Shown here one piece after another: positions 51,433 to 60,617 of a stretch of 64,000 nucleotides of DNA. The notes under the pieces were generated by a model that did no database searches, was not told the origin of the DNA, and saw nothing but the letters and a program-made list of their open reading frames with translations. Source of the DNA: Treponema sp. (GTDB lineage: Bacteria > Spirochaetota > Spirochaetia > Treponematales > Breznakiellaceae); NCBI GenBank assembly GCA_031267685.1, contig JAIRYV010000009.1, positions 31,959 through 95,958 on the forward strand, read 5' to 3'. A program made the translations under genes and the position numbers. Position 1 is the stretch's first letter; the number at the start of each line of letters is the position of its first letter.

Positions 51433-51706
51433 TGTCAGCAAGCCTCTGTCTAAAGACAAAACGCGCCTCGATAGCGCCGTCATTATTCAGGCTGGGAATT
51501 CAAAAGAATTTTCTCAAACCCCTTGCTATTTTTTTACAACTTGCTAGAGTCCTGTTATGGACTTGATGAACAGGACAGATGTCCATTGGGCATCTGCTTG
51601 ATCTTCTCCCGGCTCTCGATTATACTCTAGTAAAAAGACGGCGTGTCAAGAACCTAGCGCTTTTAGGTACGCCGATGACCATGCCCGTGTACCTGAACTG
51701 TTCAGG

Positions 51707-51916
51707 GGCTGTAGCTCCTGGACGAAAGGCTGTAGCTCCTGGACGAAAGGCTGTAGCTCTTGGACGAAAGGCTGTAGCTCCTGGACGAAAGGCTGTAGCT
51801 CTTGGACGAAAGGCTGTAGCTCTTGGACGAAAGGCTGTAGCTCTTGGACGAAAGGCTGTAGCTCTTGGACGAAAGGCTGTAGCTCTTGGACGAAAGGCTG
51901 TAGCTCTTAGGTAAAG
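51707..51916. repeat. Tandem array, 21-bp period, 10 units
   Basis: Ten near-identical units of GGCTGTAGCTC-(C/T)-TGGACGAAA, differing mainly at one C/T position; the last unit degenerates to TTAGGTAAAG. Much more uniform than the other arrays, so probably the youngest. It lies before the decayed operon at 51990. Confidence 0.97.
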
Positions 51917-51989
51917 AGTGGGCAAGAGAGTGTGAACGAAGCCTTTGAACCAAATTCTCTGTGCCAATACCAGATACGAAGGAGTGTGT

Positions 51990-52607
51990 ATGATTACAAC
52001 TTTCATTGTTAAAAAATCCCACTACAGAAAGAATCCCCTTTTGATGAAACGCTTGTTCTGTTTCATTCTTTGCGGGGCTTTTTTTCCACTTGTAGGGGAA
52101 AAATAAAACGCAGCCTGAATCGTCCAGTGATAGCAGCGCTACGCCGCTTGAGACAATTCGCGCCCTTGCCGCGCAGAACCGTAGCGAGGCATTTTATCAT
52201 TTAACCGATTTAGACCAATATCCGTCCGAAATACGGCGCATAGTCGAGCGCGGAGAAATCGTTTTTGGTATGACTGCCGCTGATCAGAAGCTGTTTTTTT
52301 ATATAGATGAACCATCAGGCGAACTTATTGGACTTGATGTCGAAATAGCATACGGAATCACAAACATGCTCGGTGTACGGGCGGTTTTCAACCGTGACAC
52401 CACGAGTTTTGACGGTGTTGTACTCAATGTGGCGAATAAAAAGTCGATGTCGCGTTGAGTAAATTAAGCCGAACATTACGCTGTGCATTGCTTGTGAGGT
52501 TTACCCGGCCTTATATCACCTTCAGACAGGCGTTCCTCGTAAATCGGCTTGAACTGGCGAAAGTCAGTTCAGAGGAAAACCTTCCCTATTATATAAAATT
52601 ATATTAA
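51990..52607 (+). pseudogene. Decayed amino-acid-type substrate-binding protein
   Basis: A good start remains: AAGGAG five bases before ATG 51990, leading into a signal peptide (MKRLFCFILCGAFFPLVG) that stops at TAA 52104. The next frame continues (TPLETIRALAAQNRSEAFYH; VFGMTAADQKLFFYIDEP; GLDVEIAYGITNMLGVRAVF), typical of family 3 solute-binding proteins, until a second frameshift near 52440, after which VDVALSKLS...RPYITFRQAFLVNR follows in another frame to TAA 52607. Two frameshifts and a missing end make it nonfunctional. Confidence 0.8.
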
Positions 52608-52663
52608 ACAGCTTCGCGGTTTAATAGCGATAATGAGGAGAAATATATCTTTTTTATTTACAG

Positions 52664-53400
52664 ATGACGGTTATTCCGATCATTATAACCGCGAAGCTCC
52701 TTCGCAGTAACACCAAAAGCGGCTTCATCCAGCGTATGTGCATGGTGTTTCTCGCGGGGCTTACGCTCACCGCCGTCGTTGGTATGGCAATCGGTGGGGT
52801 TGGACGCAAAAACACGAGGTATGCTCACTGGTTTAATTTCATCGCAAATTGCAGAGTGCGATTCTGATGCGCTTGAAATTACGCTTTCCAGCCCCGTTGA
52901 GATCGCGCAAAAATCAAGTCGAATATATTTTCCGCGCTTGCGTCCGGCAGCAACATGGTTGTCGTCTTTTTTTTCATATATACTAAGCTTGATATTCGAG
53001 ACGTTTCAAAAACTGGTCAGTTCGTCGCTGTATTTATTGCCATGTGGTCTTGCTTGTTTGATGGCAGGACAGATTACGCAGGTGGGCGTTATAGTTTTTA
53101 TGGCCATGTCGAAGTTCATTATTTTTTACATCATTGGCACTGTCATTCTTTTTATCATCACGACAATACTCATTTGGATGCGTTCTGGTATCAAAAATTC
53201 CCTTGCGGTTTTGTCGATACTTTTGAATCAATTTTGATCGTGTTTGCCACACGCAATTCGATGGCGACCCTGCCCAGCGCAATCACCAGTCTTGACGATA
53301 GAATGGGTTTTGATAAAAACACGGTGAATTTAATGATGCCGCTTGGTATAACCCTGGGGCGTTTTGGGGCGCACCCGTGTCTGCAAAAAATCACGCGGCA
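52664..53400 (+). pseudogene. Decayed sodium:dicarboxylate (DAACS) symporter
   Basis: Pieces of a DAACS transporter appear in alternating frames: MTVIPIIITAKLLRS, then GLISSQIAECDSDALEI, NIFSALASGSNMVVVFFF, FETFQKLVSSSLYLLPCGLA...AGQITQVGVIVFMAMSKFII, and NSMATLPSAITSLDDRMGF...NLMMPLGITLGRFG, the family's substrate-binding signature. At least four frameshifts separate them. The transporter probably took up glutamate, aspartate or C4-dicarboxylates together with the binding protein upstream. Confidence 0.8.
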
Positions 53401-53481
53401 ATGGCCTGTCGCAGCGCCGTGTAGATATTGGCATACACACAGGTGAGGTGATTGTCAGGGTGAACGCTTACAGTCATTTTT

Positions 53482-53973
53482 GTGCGGTCAGGTATCATCG
53501 GCGGTGTAGGGCCTTATGCGGGGCTTGATTTTTTACACAATGTTTTTAACAACACCATTGCGCCGTCTGATCAGGACCATTAGGTTATTTAGCGACGCAC
53601 GGTACCTATAAAAGCCGTCTGTATCACGAATATTTTACTGAGATGGATGGCTTTGATTTGATAGAACCAGAGCCACAGGGCAAAAATCATATCAGCGACG
53701 CGATTTATTCACTTGATTTTGGCATTAAAGCGTATACAAATTCAGTGTGGGCAAGGGCGCGCAACCTCTTGATTTATGAAGGATTTTGCCTGATCGACCG
53801 CGGCGCTTATTCTGGGTTGTACTGAATTAGCTTTAGCCATAACTCCGTCTGATTTTTATTTTTCTGTGCCAGTTATTGATCCGAGCATTATCGTCGCCCG
53901 CGAACTTATCCGCCGTGTTGACGCAACAAAACTCGCTACACTAACTATTAACCACAGAGCCAAAAAAGAATAA
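53482..53973 (+). pseudogene. Decayed aspartate/glutamate racemase
   Basis: The N-terminal part SGIIGGVGPYAGLDFLHNVF...APSDQDH ends at TAG 53581-53583. A second frame gives YLATHGTYKSRLYHEYF...IDRGAYSGLY, and a third AALILGCTELALAITPSDF...DPSIIVARELIRRVDATK to TAA 53973. GCTELALA holds the second catalytic cysteine of the racemase family. At least two frameshifts and a stop disable it. Its position after a dicarboxylate symporter fits a lost aspartate/glutamate pathway. Confidence 0.8.
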
Positions 53974-53990
53974 TATCCAGAACACTCTTG

Positions 53991-55058
53991 CTAGTTCTGC
54001 TGAAACTGAAGCCCGGGTTTCCACATGGTAGTACAGTTCTTGCCCTGTCGCTTTGATTCATACAAGGCGCTGTCTGCGCGGCTTATAATCTCGCCAGCAG
54101 TTAAATCGTAGGATTCGTCAAAGGTGAAGATTCCCAGGCTGATGGTAACCTGCGGCAAGCTGGGTTCCCACTGCACATGCACGTTGGCGATGGAGACACG
54201 CAGACGCTCGGCCACAAACCATGCGGACTCAGCGCAGGTGTTCGGCAACAGCACGGTGAATTCCTCGCCGCCAAAACGAGAAGGTATGTCTTCAAGCCGC
54301 ACGCTCTGTTTGATTATGGCTGCAATATGTTCGAGTACCCGGTCGCCAGCCATGTGTCCATATTGGTCATTGAAGCACTTGAAAGAATCCACATCAATCA
54401 CGATTACCGAAGATGCAAAGCTATTGCGCTTAATCCGTGAGATTTCTTCATTGAGACGAGTCATAAAGAAGCTGTGGTTATAGAGGCTAGTCTTCCCATC
54501 CCGCAGGGAATGGTCATAGTTCAGGTGGTTCTGTATAGCAAGGGAAACAAAGGCCATGAGTTGCTTGAGAAAGGCCAAGCCTGTGGAACTGAAAACCTCG
54601 CTCTGCACCTTCCCGCCGATCAGGATAAGCCCATAAAGGCCCGAAGGGCTCTGAACCGGCATCACCAGTTCTGGGTTTACCGGCAAAAGGGCATCCACCA
54701 CCTCGTGCTTATTCATACGCGCATGAAGCTCGGCAAAACTGATTGGCGCAGGGTTTTCCCGGAAGAAATGCTCAAAAGGGGTAATGGTTTCAAGGTGGAA
54801 TTGCGTGTCCACAATCTCGCAATTTTTATAAACCTTGATGCTGATGTCTTCCCGATTCTGGAATGGCCGCCATAGGAAGACAATGAATCCAAGCTGGCTA
54901 TTCTCCACGATATGCGAGACCGCGCTATCCATGATAGCATCCAGAACAGTATGGTTAAAGATATCCAGAACACTAGAAAAGAGTTTTTTATAGGTGTGTA
55001 TTTCAGCTTTAAGCGCATCAATTTCGGAAACTGTCGGAAGCTCTGTTTGACTCATCAT
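53991..55058 (-). CDS. Diguanylate cyclase with N-terminal GAF-like domain
   Basis: The 355-residue protein has a short coiled start, a GAF-like sensory region (about 35-180) and a C-terminal GGDEF domain. The active site is RFGGEEF near 262-268, and RLED five residues before it is an intact inhibitory I-site, so the enzyme should make cyclic di-GMP and be product-inhibited. No membrane segment. Its ATG overlaps the stop of the upstream gene by four bases, placing it last in the operon that starts with ribosomal genes. Confidence 0.93.
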   Translation of the reverse strand: MMSQTELPTVSEIDALKAEIHTYKKLFSSVLDIFNHTVLDAIMDSAVSHIVENSQLGFIVFLWRPFQNREDISIKVYKNCEIVDTQFHLETITPFEHFFRENPAPISFAELHARMNKHEVVDALLPVNPELVMPVQSPSGLYGLILIGGKVQSEVFSSTGLAFLKQLMAFVSLAIQNHLNYDHSLRDGKTSLYNHSFFMTRLNEEISRIKRNSFASSVIVIDVDSFKCFNDQYGHMAGDRVLEHIAAIIKQSVRLEDIPSRFGGEEFTVLLPNTCAESAWFVAERLRVSIANVHVQWEPSLPQVTISLGIFTFDESYDLTAGEIISRADSALYESKRQGKNCTTMWKPGLQFQQN

Positions 55059-55513
55059 GTTGAAGAATAATACTCACTGATGGTTTTTCGCCATTCAGCC
55101 CGATTTTCCCTGTTCTCCCATTCCATAATCTTCCTGATACGGAACGTATGCGCAATTCCGGTAAACCGCACAATTCCAAAACGTCCGCCGCCGATATAGG
55201 CCAGTGTGTCGTCTTTTTCCAGCCGCTCATTTTCAGCAATGAGCGCCATGATACATTCAAAGTGAGCCGGCTTGTTCATAGTCTGGTCTTCTATGGCGGT
55301 GGCAATGTCTTTAATAGGCTTCCCACAACAGGGACAAACCGGCGTAGGAAGCGGTTCACTGGGCCGTACAGGCGCTATCCACCGGAGTCGCTCCATACCG
55401 CGCTCCACCTCACGACGGGAGCTATTCGCCCCTTTCCTGGGCGACCTCTCCTGCCAGGTATCATCCTGTTCACGTCGCTTGAAGTTGCGGCGGTTCCCAC
55501 CCTTGCCACTCAT
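55055..55513 (-). CDS. Conserved hypothetical protein with CxxC zinc-ribbon-like motif
   Basis: From the ATG at 55513 (AAGGAG six bases upstream) the protein has 152 residues. The N-terminal third is very basic (GKGGNRRNFKRRE), suggesting nucleic-acid binding. CPCCGKPI near residue 67 plus HFEC near 89 could form one zinc site. The rest is charged and helical. It overlaps the genes on both sides (44 bases upstream, 4 bases downstream). A spirochaete-specific family is likely; function unknown. Confidence 0.75.
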   Translation of the reverse strand: MSGKGGNRRNFKRREQDDTWQERSPRKGANSSRREVERGMERLRWIAPVRPSEPLPTPVCPCCGKPIKDIATAIEDQTMNKPAHFECIMALIAENERLEKDDTLAYIGGGRFGIVRFTGIAHTFRIRKIMEWENRENRAEWRKTISEYYSST

Positions 55514-55664
55514 ACTGCGCTCCTTCTTGAGGTACATCTACCATTTCTTTACATAATATCATGGCTAAACAATCAATAGCCCCATCCAAATACTTCTTAC
55601 TGTCGATCTTGGCCCGCAATTTTTCCAATTCAGCGGGTTCCAAGCGCTTATGCGCTCGAACCAT
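55470..55664 (-). CDS. Small conserved hypothetical protein
   Basis: A 64-residue protein (VRAHKRLEPAELEKLRAKID, later LDGAIDCLAMILCKEM) that begins two bases after the yraN stop and overlaps the next gene by 44 bases. The GGAG in the end of yraN is 11 bases from its ATG. The packing between two real genes supports it, but I recognise no domain. It ends in a proline/tryptophan-rich tail. Confidence 0.65.
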   Translation of the reverse strand: MVRAHKRLEPAELEKLRAKIDSKKYLDGAIDCLAMILCKEMVDVPQEGAQYEWQGWEPPQLQAT

Positions 55665-55666
55665 GA

Positions 55667-56050
55667 TTATACACTCTCCATAAAGGCTGATACAAGATGG
55701 GTAACTGCCGGCTGCACCGGCTGATCCATACGAGGCTTCATTGATCTTATAAACACTACGTCAAAACGAACAGCCATACTACTATATTCTCGATTCATAG
55801 CCAGAAAATACTTAGCCGTTTCTATGATACGCCAGCGTTTTCTCCTGCTGAGGCCATAGCGTAACTCCTCAATCCCGTAAGTTGACCACGCCTTAACCTC
55901 AACAAACACAATAGTATCCCCATCTCGCGCCACGAGGTCTATCTCCCCATACATAGACCGCACATTGCGGACTATGATATGCAGACCAGCCGCTTCTAAA
56001 AACGCAGCGGCCTGATCCTCACCTGCCTGTCCTTTCTCTTTTGTATTCAT
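55667..56050 (-). CDS. yraN: YraN/UPF0102 family putative endonuclease
   Basis: From the ATG at 56050 the product has 127 residues. It shows the nuclease-like core of the family: GQAGEDQAAAFLEAAG, then YGEIDLVARDGDTIVFVEVKAWS, where D, E and K would coordinate metal. The function of UPF0102 proteins is not established; a Holliday-junction-like nuclease fold is predicted. Commonly found beside rplS or rnhB, as here after rplS. A GTG start at 56077 is possible. Confidence 0.9.
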   Translation of the reverse strand: MNTKEKGQAGEDQAAAFLEAAGLHIIVRNVRSMYGEIDLVARDGDTIVFVEVKAWSTYGIEELRYGLSRRKRWRIIETAKYFLAMNREYSSMAVRFDVVFIRSMKPRMDQPVQPAVTHLVSAFMESV

Positions 56051-56101
56051 GCAAAAGAATAAGGCGCTGGGTAACACGCTCGCAGCATGTACAGCTCCAC
56101 G

Positions 56102-56497
56102 CTAACGTTGAGCTTCTTTATGGACGCTCGGCGCCGCCTGCTTCGCGCTTTTCTTAACAATGAGTTCCTTGATCTTGGCCGCCTTGCCAATCTTGTGCCG
56201 GATGTAGTAGAGCTTGGCACGGCGCACTTTGCCCGGACGCACCACACTGACCTTCTCAATCCGCGGCGAATGGAGGGGGAAGATACGCTCCACCCCAACA
56301 CCATAGGAATTCTTCCGCACCGTGAAGGTCTTGCCTATCTGCGAATTCTTCATAGCAATAACCAGACCCTCATACACCTGAATCCGCTCGTTCTTCCCTT
56401 CAACAATCTTGAAGTGAACCTTAACTGTGTCCCCAACCTTAAACGGATCAAGATTGGCTTTCATTTGAGTGGCGTCAATCGCCCTTATCTCATTCAT
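56102..56497 (-). CDS. rplS: 50S ribosomal protein L19
   Basis: From the ATG at 56497 the protein has 131 residues with the L19 core ([64 protein letters not shown]). The C-terminal tail is lysine-rich. GGAGG in the last codons of trmD is its ribosome-binding site, and the two genes overlap by eight bases. Confidence 0.97.
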   Translation of the reverse strand: MNEIRAIDATQMKANLDPFKVGDTVKVHFKIVEGKNERIQVYEGLVIAMKNSQIGKTFTVRKNSYGVGVERIFPLHSPRIEKVSVVRPGKVRRAKLYYIRHKIGKAAKIKELIVKKSAKQAAPSVHKEAQR

Positions 56498-57275
56498 CCT
56501 TACCTCCTTTGTGTTGTTGCAATTCCGCGATAAGCGAGCAGGTTTCCTCATCGAACAAACCCGCAGCTTCGCCCCGCGCAATAAGCTCCGGTCGCATACC
56601 AAGGGTCTTCTTAACCCGTTGCATAAGCCGCCAGCGCCGTATGTTTTCGTGATGTCCTGAAAGCAGAATATCAGGAACCTTTAGTCCAACCTTACCATAA
56701 ATCTCAGGCCGTGTATACTGCGGATACTCCAGCAGGCCGCCGCCAAAGCTCTCTTCCCGTAACGACGCAGGGGTGATTACCTCATCCACAAGCCGATAGG
56801 TCGCGTCAATAAGCACCAGCGCAGCTGTTTCTCCAGACGAAAGGACATAGTCCCCAATGGAAAGCTCATCGTCAACATACGCATCAATGATCCGCTGGTC
56901 AATGCCCTCATAACGCCCACAGATAAGAACAAGCTCCCGCTCTTGCGAAAGTTCCTGCGCTATGCCCTGCGTAAAGGAGCGCCCAGACGGGGTAAGATAG
57001 ATGACCCGCGCCGTGCCTGCACCATCCCCAGCCTCAAAGCGATTGTACACGCCCACAGACTCAAGCGCCCGACCCAACGGCTCAGCCAACATCAACATAC
57101 CCGCTCCACCGCCATAGGGCGCGTCATCACAGGTCTTGTGCCGATCAAACGCAAAGTCCCGAATGTTGACCAGGCAATACTCAACAATGCCCCGCTCAAC
57201 CGCCTTACCTAGTATCGACAGCTTGAAGAAAGCATCAATAAACTCCGGAAACAGGGAAAGAACCGTATACTTCAT
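56490..57275 (-). CDS. trmD: tRNA (guanine-N1)-methyltransferase TrmD
   Basis: The 261-residue enzyme methylates G37 of tRNAs to prevent frameshifting. Family marks: [40 protein letters not shown] and [15 protein letters not shown], which form the SAM-binding knot. The ATG at 57275 overlaps the rimM stop (ATGA). Normal length. Confidence 0.97.
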   Translation of the reverse strand: MKYTVLSLFPEFIDAFFKLSILGKAVERGIVEYCLVNIRDFAFDRHKTCDDAPYGGGAGMLMLAEPLGRALESVGVYNRFEAGDGAGTARVIYLTPSGRSFTQGIAQELSQERELVLICGRYEGIDQRIIDAYVDDELSIGDYVLSSGETAALVLIDATYRLVDEVITPASLREESFGGGLLEYPQYTRPEIYGKVGLKVPDILLSGHHENIRRWRLMQRVKKTLGMRPELIARGEAAGLFDEETCSLIAELQQHKGGKDE

Positions 57276-57778
57276 GCCAAAACCCACGCTGCCACAAGCA
57301 CGGCGCTTCCCTTTTCAAGGTCAATATCGCTCAGGAATTCTTTTCTGAACGGAACGAACTTACATTCCCCTGATTGAAGCTGTATCTCCGCGAGGTTACC
57401 CCCGCCGCCTTCCACAATATCGCTGATCCACCCCACTGTTTCACCATCCAGCAGCCGCACAGCAAGACCGCGCAGGTCTTCAATGTACCATTCACCCGGC
57501 TGCAACGGGGCAGCGTGACTTCGATCGCTGACAAGTCGCGCCCCGCCAAGCCGTTGGGCTGCTTCAGGACTATCAATACCCTTGAACTTTATCGCCAGCC
57601 CCCGCGCAAGTGACGCGGTGGCTTCCACCTCAAAGACGCGCTCCTGATCTTCTTGCCTTAGGGTAACAATGCTCAGCCGTGTTAGGTGTTCATGCTCACC
57701 AGACAAGGAGTTTATCTTCACAAACCCCCCAAGACCAAAGGGAGCGCCCACAAGACCAAGCGTAAATCGCTCAACCAT
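57272..57778 (-). CDS. rimM: Ribosome maturation factor RimM
   Basis: The 168-residue protein helps mature the 30S head with S19. The N-terminal barrel starts LGLVGAPFGLGGFVKINSLSG, and the C-terminal PRC-like domain has GEWYIEDLRGLAVRLLDGE and ending FVPFRKEFLSDIDLEKG. It lies seven bases after khpA and overlaps trmD. Confidence 0.95.
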   Translation of the reverse strand: MVERFTLGLVGAPFGLGGFVKINSLSGEHEHLTRLSIVTLRQEDQERVFEVEATASLARGLAIKFKGIDSPEAAQRLGGARLVSDRSHAAPLQPGEWYIEDLRGLAVRLLDGETVGWISDIVEGGGGNLAEIQLQSGECKFVPFRKEFLSDIDLEKGSAVLVAAWVLA

Positions 57779-57785
57779 GCTTTCC

Positions 57786-58019
57786 TCAGTCTAAAATCTC
57801 CAAAACAGTACGCTTCTTGCCTCTGGTTCCAGCAGCTTGAAGTACAGTCCTGATGGCTTTGGCGATACGGCCATGCCGTCCGATAACCTTGCCGATGTCG
57901 CTGGGAGCTACTTTCAGTTCCAACACAGTCGATTTCTCCCCTTCAATAACCGTAAGTTCCACAGCTGCGGGGTCATCGACCAACGACTTCACAATATACT
58001 CAACCAAATCTTTTTCCAC
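57786..58019 (-). CDS. khpA: KH-domain RNA-binding protein KhpA (YlqC)
   Basis: A 77-residue single KH domain with the GxxG loop in VIGRHGRIAKAIRTVL. KhpA binds RNA and, with KhpB, affects cell size and translation in Gram-positive bacteria. Its place between rpsP and rimM is widely conserved. Normal length. Confidence 0.95.
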   Translation of the reverse strand: MEKDLVEYIVKSLVDDPAAVELTVIEGEKSTVLELKVAPSDIGKVIGRHGRIAKAIRTVLQAAGTRGKKRTVLEILD

Positions 58020-58044
58020 GAATCTGCCTTCCCGTGATACATTG

Positions 58045-58293
58045 TTATAACGCGATGCCCTTTTGGTTTAAAAGCCGATGAACTGTATCGCTAGGGGTCG
58101 CACCCTTTTGCAACCACGCTTTCACCTTTTCTTCATTAAGCACTACCTGCTTCTCTTCTGCTTCGATGGGGTGATAGTACCCAACTTCCTCAATAGCTTT
58201 CCCGTCCCGTGAGTCCCGGCTATCCATCACCACAACACGATAGTATGGCCGCTTTTTAGTTCCAAATCTCTTCAGCCTGATTCTGACGCTCAT
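58045..58293 (-). CDS. rpsP: 30S ribosomal protein S16
   Basis: The 82-residue protein opens with the S16 signature SVRIRLKRFGTKKRPYYRVV and ends ALPxxTV-like WLQKGATPSDTVHRLL. AAGGAG lies seven bases before the ATG. It is the first gene of the operon rpsP-khpA-rimM-trmD-rplS-yraN. The ffh gene, which often precedes rpsP, is absent here; a divergent dehydrogenase gene lies there instead. TTGACA at 58345-58340 (minus strand) may be its -35 box. Confidence 0.97.
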   Translation of the reverse strand: MSVRIRLKRFGTKKRPYYRVVVMDSRDSRDGKAIEEVGYYHPIEAEEKQVVLNEEKVKAWLQKGATPSDTVHRLLNQKGIAL

Positions 58294-58411
58294 GTAATCT
58301 CCTTCTTATAGTAAATAGCGTACGTCAACGACGCGCCTGTGTCAATAACTCATTCTAACATAAGCCGATCACCTTAGGCAAGGGCTGGAGAAGACCTCGT
58401 TCAGCAATGCG

Positions 58412-58448
58412 TTGACAAATTCCTCTATCGAGGGTGTACATTATACAC
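58412..58448 (+). promoter_or_regulatory. Promoter and operator-like palindrome of the dehydrogenase gene
   Basis: TTGACA (58412-58417) is 17 bp from TGTACA (58435-58440). GTGTA-CATTA-TACAC (58434-58448) is an inverted repeat lying on the -10 box, well placed for a repressor. Confidence 0.55.
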
Positions 58449-58472
58449 GTTTACAAAACATAAGAGGTAAGT

Positions 58473-59531
58473 ATGGCTGATAGATTGAAGATAGGTGTCA
58501 TCGGTGCTGGACGGATCGGCAAGATTCACACTGAGAACATCGCTCGTTTTATCCCTCAAGCACAACTTGAGGGTATCGCGGACATTAAGCTCACACCAGA
58601 ACAGGCAGCATGGGCAAAGGGACTGGGCGCGCGGATCGTGTCTCCTAACCCTGATGAGCTGTTGCATGATCCTTCTATTCAGGCGCTGGTCATTTGCAGC
58701 TCAACAATGACCCACGCAGACATCACGATGGCAGCAGCAACAGCGGGGAAGCACGTGTTCTGCGAGAAGCCGATTGACTTATCAGTCGCAAAGGCAAAGA
58801 CCGCGATTGCGGCAATGAAGAGTGCTGGTAAGAACTTGCAGATTGGCTTTAACAAGCGCTTTGACCACAACTTTGCGCGGATGCGCCAGTATATGCTTGA
58901 TGGTTCCATTGGTGAACTACAGGTACTGAAGATCAGCAGTCGCGATCCCGTGCCGCCCCCGCTGACATACATAGCGGTATCCGGCGGCATCTTTATCGAC
59001 ATGATGATCCACGACTTTGATATGGCGCGTTTTCAGGCCGGAAGCGAGATTGTTGAAGTCTTTGCCAATGGTGTGGTCTTAATCGATCCAGCGATTGGCA
59101 AGGCTGGCGATGTGGACACTGCGCTAGTATCGCTCAAGTTTGCCAATGGCGCTATTGGTGTTATCGACAATTCCCGTCAGACTGTCTATGGCTATGATCA
59201 GCGTGTAGAGCTTTTTGGCTCAAAAGGCGCAGTCATTGCCGAGAACGATCTATCCAGCACGGTCAAGTTCTATGGCGATACAGGCGTTATTGGTGAGAAG
59301 CCACTCTACTTTTTCCTTGAACGCTACAAGCAGGCGTATATTGACGAGTTAGCATCGTTTGTTGATGCGGTACAGAACAACAAGCCAGTGGCAGTGAGTG
59401 GTGAGGACGGGCTTGAGGACATGTACGCAGCGCTTGCGGCGACAAAGTCATGGAAAGAGCATAGACCAGTGCTGGTAGATGAGATACGCAATGACCCTGA
59501 CGCGAAGGTAGGTTTATCAACACCGTCATAG
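58473..59531 (+). CDS. Gfo/Idh/MocA dehydrogenase, inositol 2-dehydrogenase-like
   Basis: The 352-residue enzyme has the NAD loop IGVIGAGRIGKIHTENI, the EKP motif with catalytic lysine (VFCEKPIDLSVAKA) and the catalytic Asp/His in IDMMIHDFDMARF, the pattern of inositol 2-dehydrogenase (IolG). It would oxidise myo-inositol or a related polyol with NAD. No other iol genes are nearby, so the substrate is not sure. AGAGGT precedes the ATG. Confidence 0.9.
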   Translation: MADRLKIGVIGAGRIGKIHTENIARFIPQAQLEGIADIKLTPEQAAWAKGLGARIVSPNPDELLHDPSIQALVICSSTMTHADITMAAATAGKHVFCEKPIDLSVAKAKTAIAAMKSAGKNLQIGFNKRFDHNFARMRQYMLDGSIGELQVLKISSRDPVPPPLTYIAVSGGIFIDMMIHDFDMARFQAGSEIVEVFANGVVLIDPAIGKAGDVDTALVSLKFANGAIGVIDNSRQTVYGYDQRVELFGSKGAVIAENDLSSTVKFYGDTGVIGEKPLYFFLERYKQAYIDELASFVDAVQNNKPVAVSGEDGLEDMYAALAATKSWKEHRPVLVDEIRNDPDAKVGLSTPS

Positions 59532-59641
59532 AACCTCTGGCGAGGGAAGGCGGCGCACAGTAGAAGCAGAAACTTTGTAGAGCAAGCTGAACGTTTAGGG
59601 ACAGCCTGCGACCTTAAGGCGTTTCATTGGTAGTGGAGAAG

Positions 59642-59860
59642 GTATCAGACACGGGACGTATCATGATATCAGACACGGGACGTATCATGATATCAGACAC
59701 GGGACGTATCATGATATCAGACACGGGACGTATCATGGTGTAAGACACGGGACGTATCATGATATCAGACACGGGACGTGTCATGGTATCAGACACGGGA
59801 CGTATCATGGTGTAAGACACGGGACGTATCATGATATCAGACACGGGACGTATCATGGTG
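59642..59860. repeat. Tandem array, 24-bp period, about 9 units
   Basis: Units are GTATCAGACACGGGACG followed by TATCATG or TGTCATG, alternating ATATCAG and GTGTAAG junctions. TATCATGATA is a perfect 10-bp palindrome at many junctions. The period is 24, not 21, but is again a multiple of three. The GTGTCTGGCAC motif lies 60 bp beyond (59921). Confidence 0.95.
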
Positions 59861-59993
59861 TTTCACTCGCGCTGGTGTTTAATAGAGACGTATTAAGGTG
59901 TTTAATACAAGCGTATCACAGTGTCTGGCACTGTCCTGAATTTTTATCATGCATAACGTTTCGCCTATATGGACAACTTTTTCTACACATAAT

Positions 59994-60617
59994 TTATTTA
60001 AATAATTCCTCCACTTTAGCTTGCTCCTCCGCCTTTTTATCAAATTGCGTAAGATAGTTATCAGAAAAAATGTCTCTCAAATGCTTGAAGTCATTTTGTT
60101 TAAATACTATATGCCTTCCACGCTCACCATTATTGTATTGATCAATACTTTTATAATTAATAATTAACAGCGTTTCCTCTTTTCCCTTAAATTCTTGGAT
60201 AGAAAAGATAAAATCTGCTATAAATGCTTCGGGGAAACTACTACTCTCCCCGAGTATTATATAAGGAATACTTACATCTTCCATAACTAATCTTGATAAT
60301 TTATGCACGTTGTTCTTTTTTGCAACATCAGTCCATTCAATACATTTGTCAAGAACTTCGATAAATCTCTTTCGATAATCATATTTATCTCCTTTAGCGA
60401 ATATGAGAACATAGGTTATAAACTCATGAAAATATAAAAATATTGCATTATTTGTATCCAAGAAAGACAATGGCGCAGGATAATACGTTATCTTTGATGG
60501 AAGTTCTTCCAAAATGGAATCATAAACTTTAATTGTTTCACCAATACGATATTCATCAACTGAATAAACCGAACCGAGGGAAATAAATAGAAATAGACAA
60601 ACCATAACTTTACGCAT
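59994..60617 (-). CDS. Small exported protein of unknown function
   Basis: From the ATG at 60617 (AAGGAG six bases upstream) the product has 207 residues with a signal peptide (MRKVMVCLFLFISLGSVYS). The mature part is mixed alpha/beta, AT-rich and without recognised domains (ITYYPAPLSFLDTNNAIFLY; IADFIFSIQEFKGKEETLLI), ending in a charged helix. It stands alone between an array and a decayed region. Unknown family. Confidence 0.75.
   Translation of the reverse strand: MRKVMVCLFLFISLGSVYSVDEYRIGETIKVYDSILEELPSKITYYPAPLSFLDTNNAIFLYFHEFITYVLIFAKGDKYDYRKRFIEVLDKCIEWTDVAKKNNVHKLSRLVMEDVSIPYIILGESSSFPEAFIADFIFSIQEFKGKEETLLIINYKSIDQYNNGERGRHIVFKQNDFKHLRDIFSDNYLTQFDKKAEEQAKVEELFK

Noticed and set aside
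835..59860. CRISPR arrays
   Set aside because: Repeats are contiguous without unique spacers of constant size, and no cas genes are present.
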